NCBI GenBank assembly: GCA_964484305.1
Contig: CAZAEI010000025.1
Location: forward strand, 1 to 12,866
Source of the DNA: DAOVFN01 sp964484305
GTDB taxonomy: Archaea > Aenigmatarchaeota > Aenigmatarchaeia > QMZP01
Direction: 5' to 3'
DNA length: 12,866 bases
The notes beneath the pieces were generated by a model. That model searched no databases. It was not told the origin of the DNA and saw nothing but the letters and a program-made list of their open reading frames with translations. A program made the position numbers and the translations under genes. Shown piece by piece: positions 12,402 to 12,866 of this stretch (position 1 is the first letter of the stretch; each line of letters opens with the position of its first letter).

Positions 12402-12432
12402 GTACCGTTAAGTTGACAATACAAAGGAACAG
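12402..12432. repeat. 31-nt dispersed repeat, copy 2
   Basis: Matches 5097-5127 at 28 of 31 positions (GTACC, TTAAGTTGACAA, ACAAAGGAA), same orientation, 7.3 kb away. It lies 34 bp 3' of the 104-aa membrane gene, as copy 1 lies 58 bp 3' of the 177-aa membrane gene. Confidence 0.7.
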
Positions 12433-12466
12433 GGCCTGCTGGATAATAACAACAGAACTCTAAACA

Positions 12467-12781
12467 CTAGCATTCATTCCCTTTACACACCTTCTCTATC
12501 TTTATATTTCTGTCTAACCAGAGACACCGATTCCTCAGCAGGAACAAAGAGATAGGATAGCCGAAAACAATAGCCCAAATTCCCAGATCAAGAAAGAACC
12601 TGTTTTCGGTTTTACCAATGAGCGGAGGGAGTATGTTAAAGTAGAGATGCAATATTAAACCTGCGCCACAAAACAATTTAGCTTTGCCGGCTTTAATTAG
12701 AATGTAAGTGGAGATTGAATCGGCTATGACAAGCATAAATAAAAGCCATGTTTCTTTGCTGATTTGTCTGAGAGTATCCAT
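12467..12781 (-). CDS. 104-aa membrane protein of unknown function
   Basis: Start at ATG 12781 behind AGAAAGGGGGTATAAATT, nearly the same leader as the SH3-like gene at 6483. Three hydrophobic segments (11-29, 36-53, 63-83) carry D21 at the start of ADSISTYILIKAG, a layout loosely like DUF5658-type small membrane proteins, though I would not assign it. The C-terminus is charged and ends in CKGNEC. AT-rich codon use resembles the 4600-6560 genes rather than the adjacent cluster. The 31-nt repeat follows its stop. Confidence 0.65.
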   Translation of the reverse strand: MDTLRQISKETWLLFMLVIADSISTYILIKAGKAKLFCGAGLILHLYFNILPPLIGKTENRFFLDLGIWAIVFGYPISLFLLRNRCLWLDRNIKIEKVCKGNEC

Positions 12782-12866
12782 AATTTATACCCCCTTTCTA
12801 TTGGGTTTCGGTTATAGTTGACGACAAAACTATTTGGAAAAATCAGGCATAAACGTCTCCAGCCAT

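Noticed and set aside
12843..12866. Possible 3' end of another minus-strand gene (MAGDVYA then stop)
   Set aside because: Only eight codons are in the window, so it cannot be told from chance.

Overview
The window looks archaeal. It carries an FtsZ of the archaeal FtsZ1 type, a long (FKBP26-like) FKBP prolyl isomerase, a COG2522-type helix-turn-helix regulator with a C-terminal cysteine cluster, and a YdjM-like membrane hydrolase. Arginine is mostly AGG/AGA and isoleucine often ATA. Genes start either on leaderless-looking transcripts with a TATA box about 25 bp upstream, or behind GGTGAT/GGAGG Shine-Dalgarno sites. I cannot place the lineage more precisely. No rRNA, tRNA, CRISPR array or transposase gene was found.

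Layout. (1) 1-4600 is mostly GC-richer core DNA: the 3' part of a class I methyltransferase (+, open at the left edge), then on the minus strand ftsZ, the FKBP, and a YdjM/OB-fold gene pair that is divergent from the plus-strand HTH regulator. (2) 4600-6560 is an AT-rich accessory stretch: an 89-aa orphan with operator-like repeats, a block of nested inverted repeats that resembles a decayed IS200/IS605 end, a 177-aa membrane protein built from an internal duplication, a tiny membrane ORF, and an exported SH3-like protein. The last two appear frameshifted. (3) 6484-6980 is about 500 bp without a gene, holding a promoter, a GC-rich block, a perfect 24-bp direct repeat and a three-way-junction-like fold touching the stop codon of the next gene. 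(4) 6981-12366 is a divergent cluster of six genes, mostly of unknown function. Minus strand: a 56-aa two-helix membrane peptide, a 574-aa orphan, and a 628-aa xylose-isomerase/endonuclease-IV-like TIM barrel interrupted by a large helical insert. Plus strand: two tandem paralogues of about 170 aa and a 121-aa membrane protein. (5) 12367-12866 holds a second AT-rich membrane-protein gene. Its 3' flank carries a 31-nt repeat that also occurs at 5097-5127.

How the pieces may work together. A 13-bp near-palindrome, ATAACACYGTTAT, occurs three times: twice in the promoter gap between the HTH regulator and the YdjM/OB operon, and once upstream of the ftsZ promoter. One factor, possibly the encoded regulator, could link these transcripts. 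The regulator and the OB-fold gene also share an identical leader geometry: a 5-bp GAA-loop hairpin, exactly 15 nt, then ATG with TGGTGAT inside. The six-gene cluster shares one intergenic promoter region and is the best candidate here for an undescribed system. The presumed partners are a metal-dependent TIM-barrel enzyme, a large orphan protein, two membrane proteins and a duplicated small protein; their joint function cannot be deduced from sequence alone.
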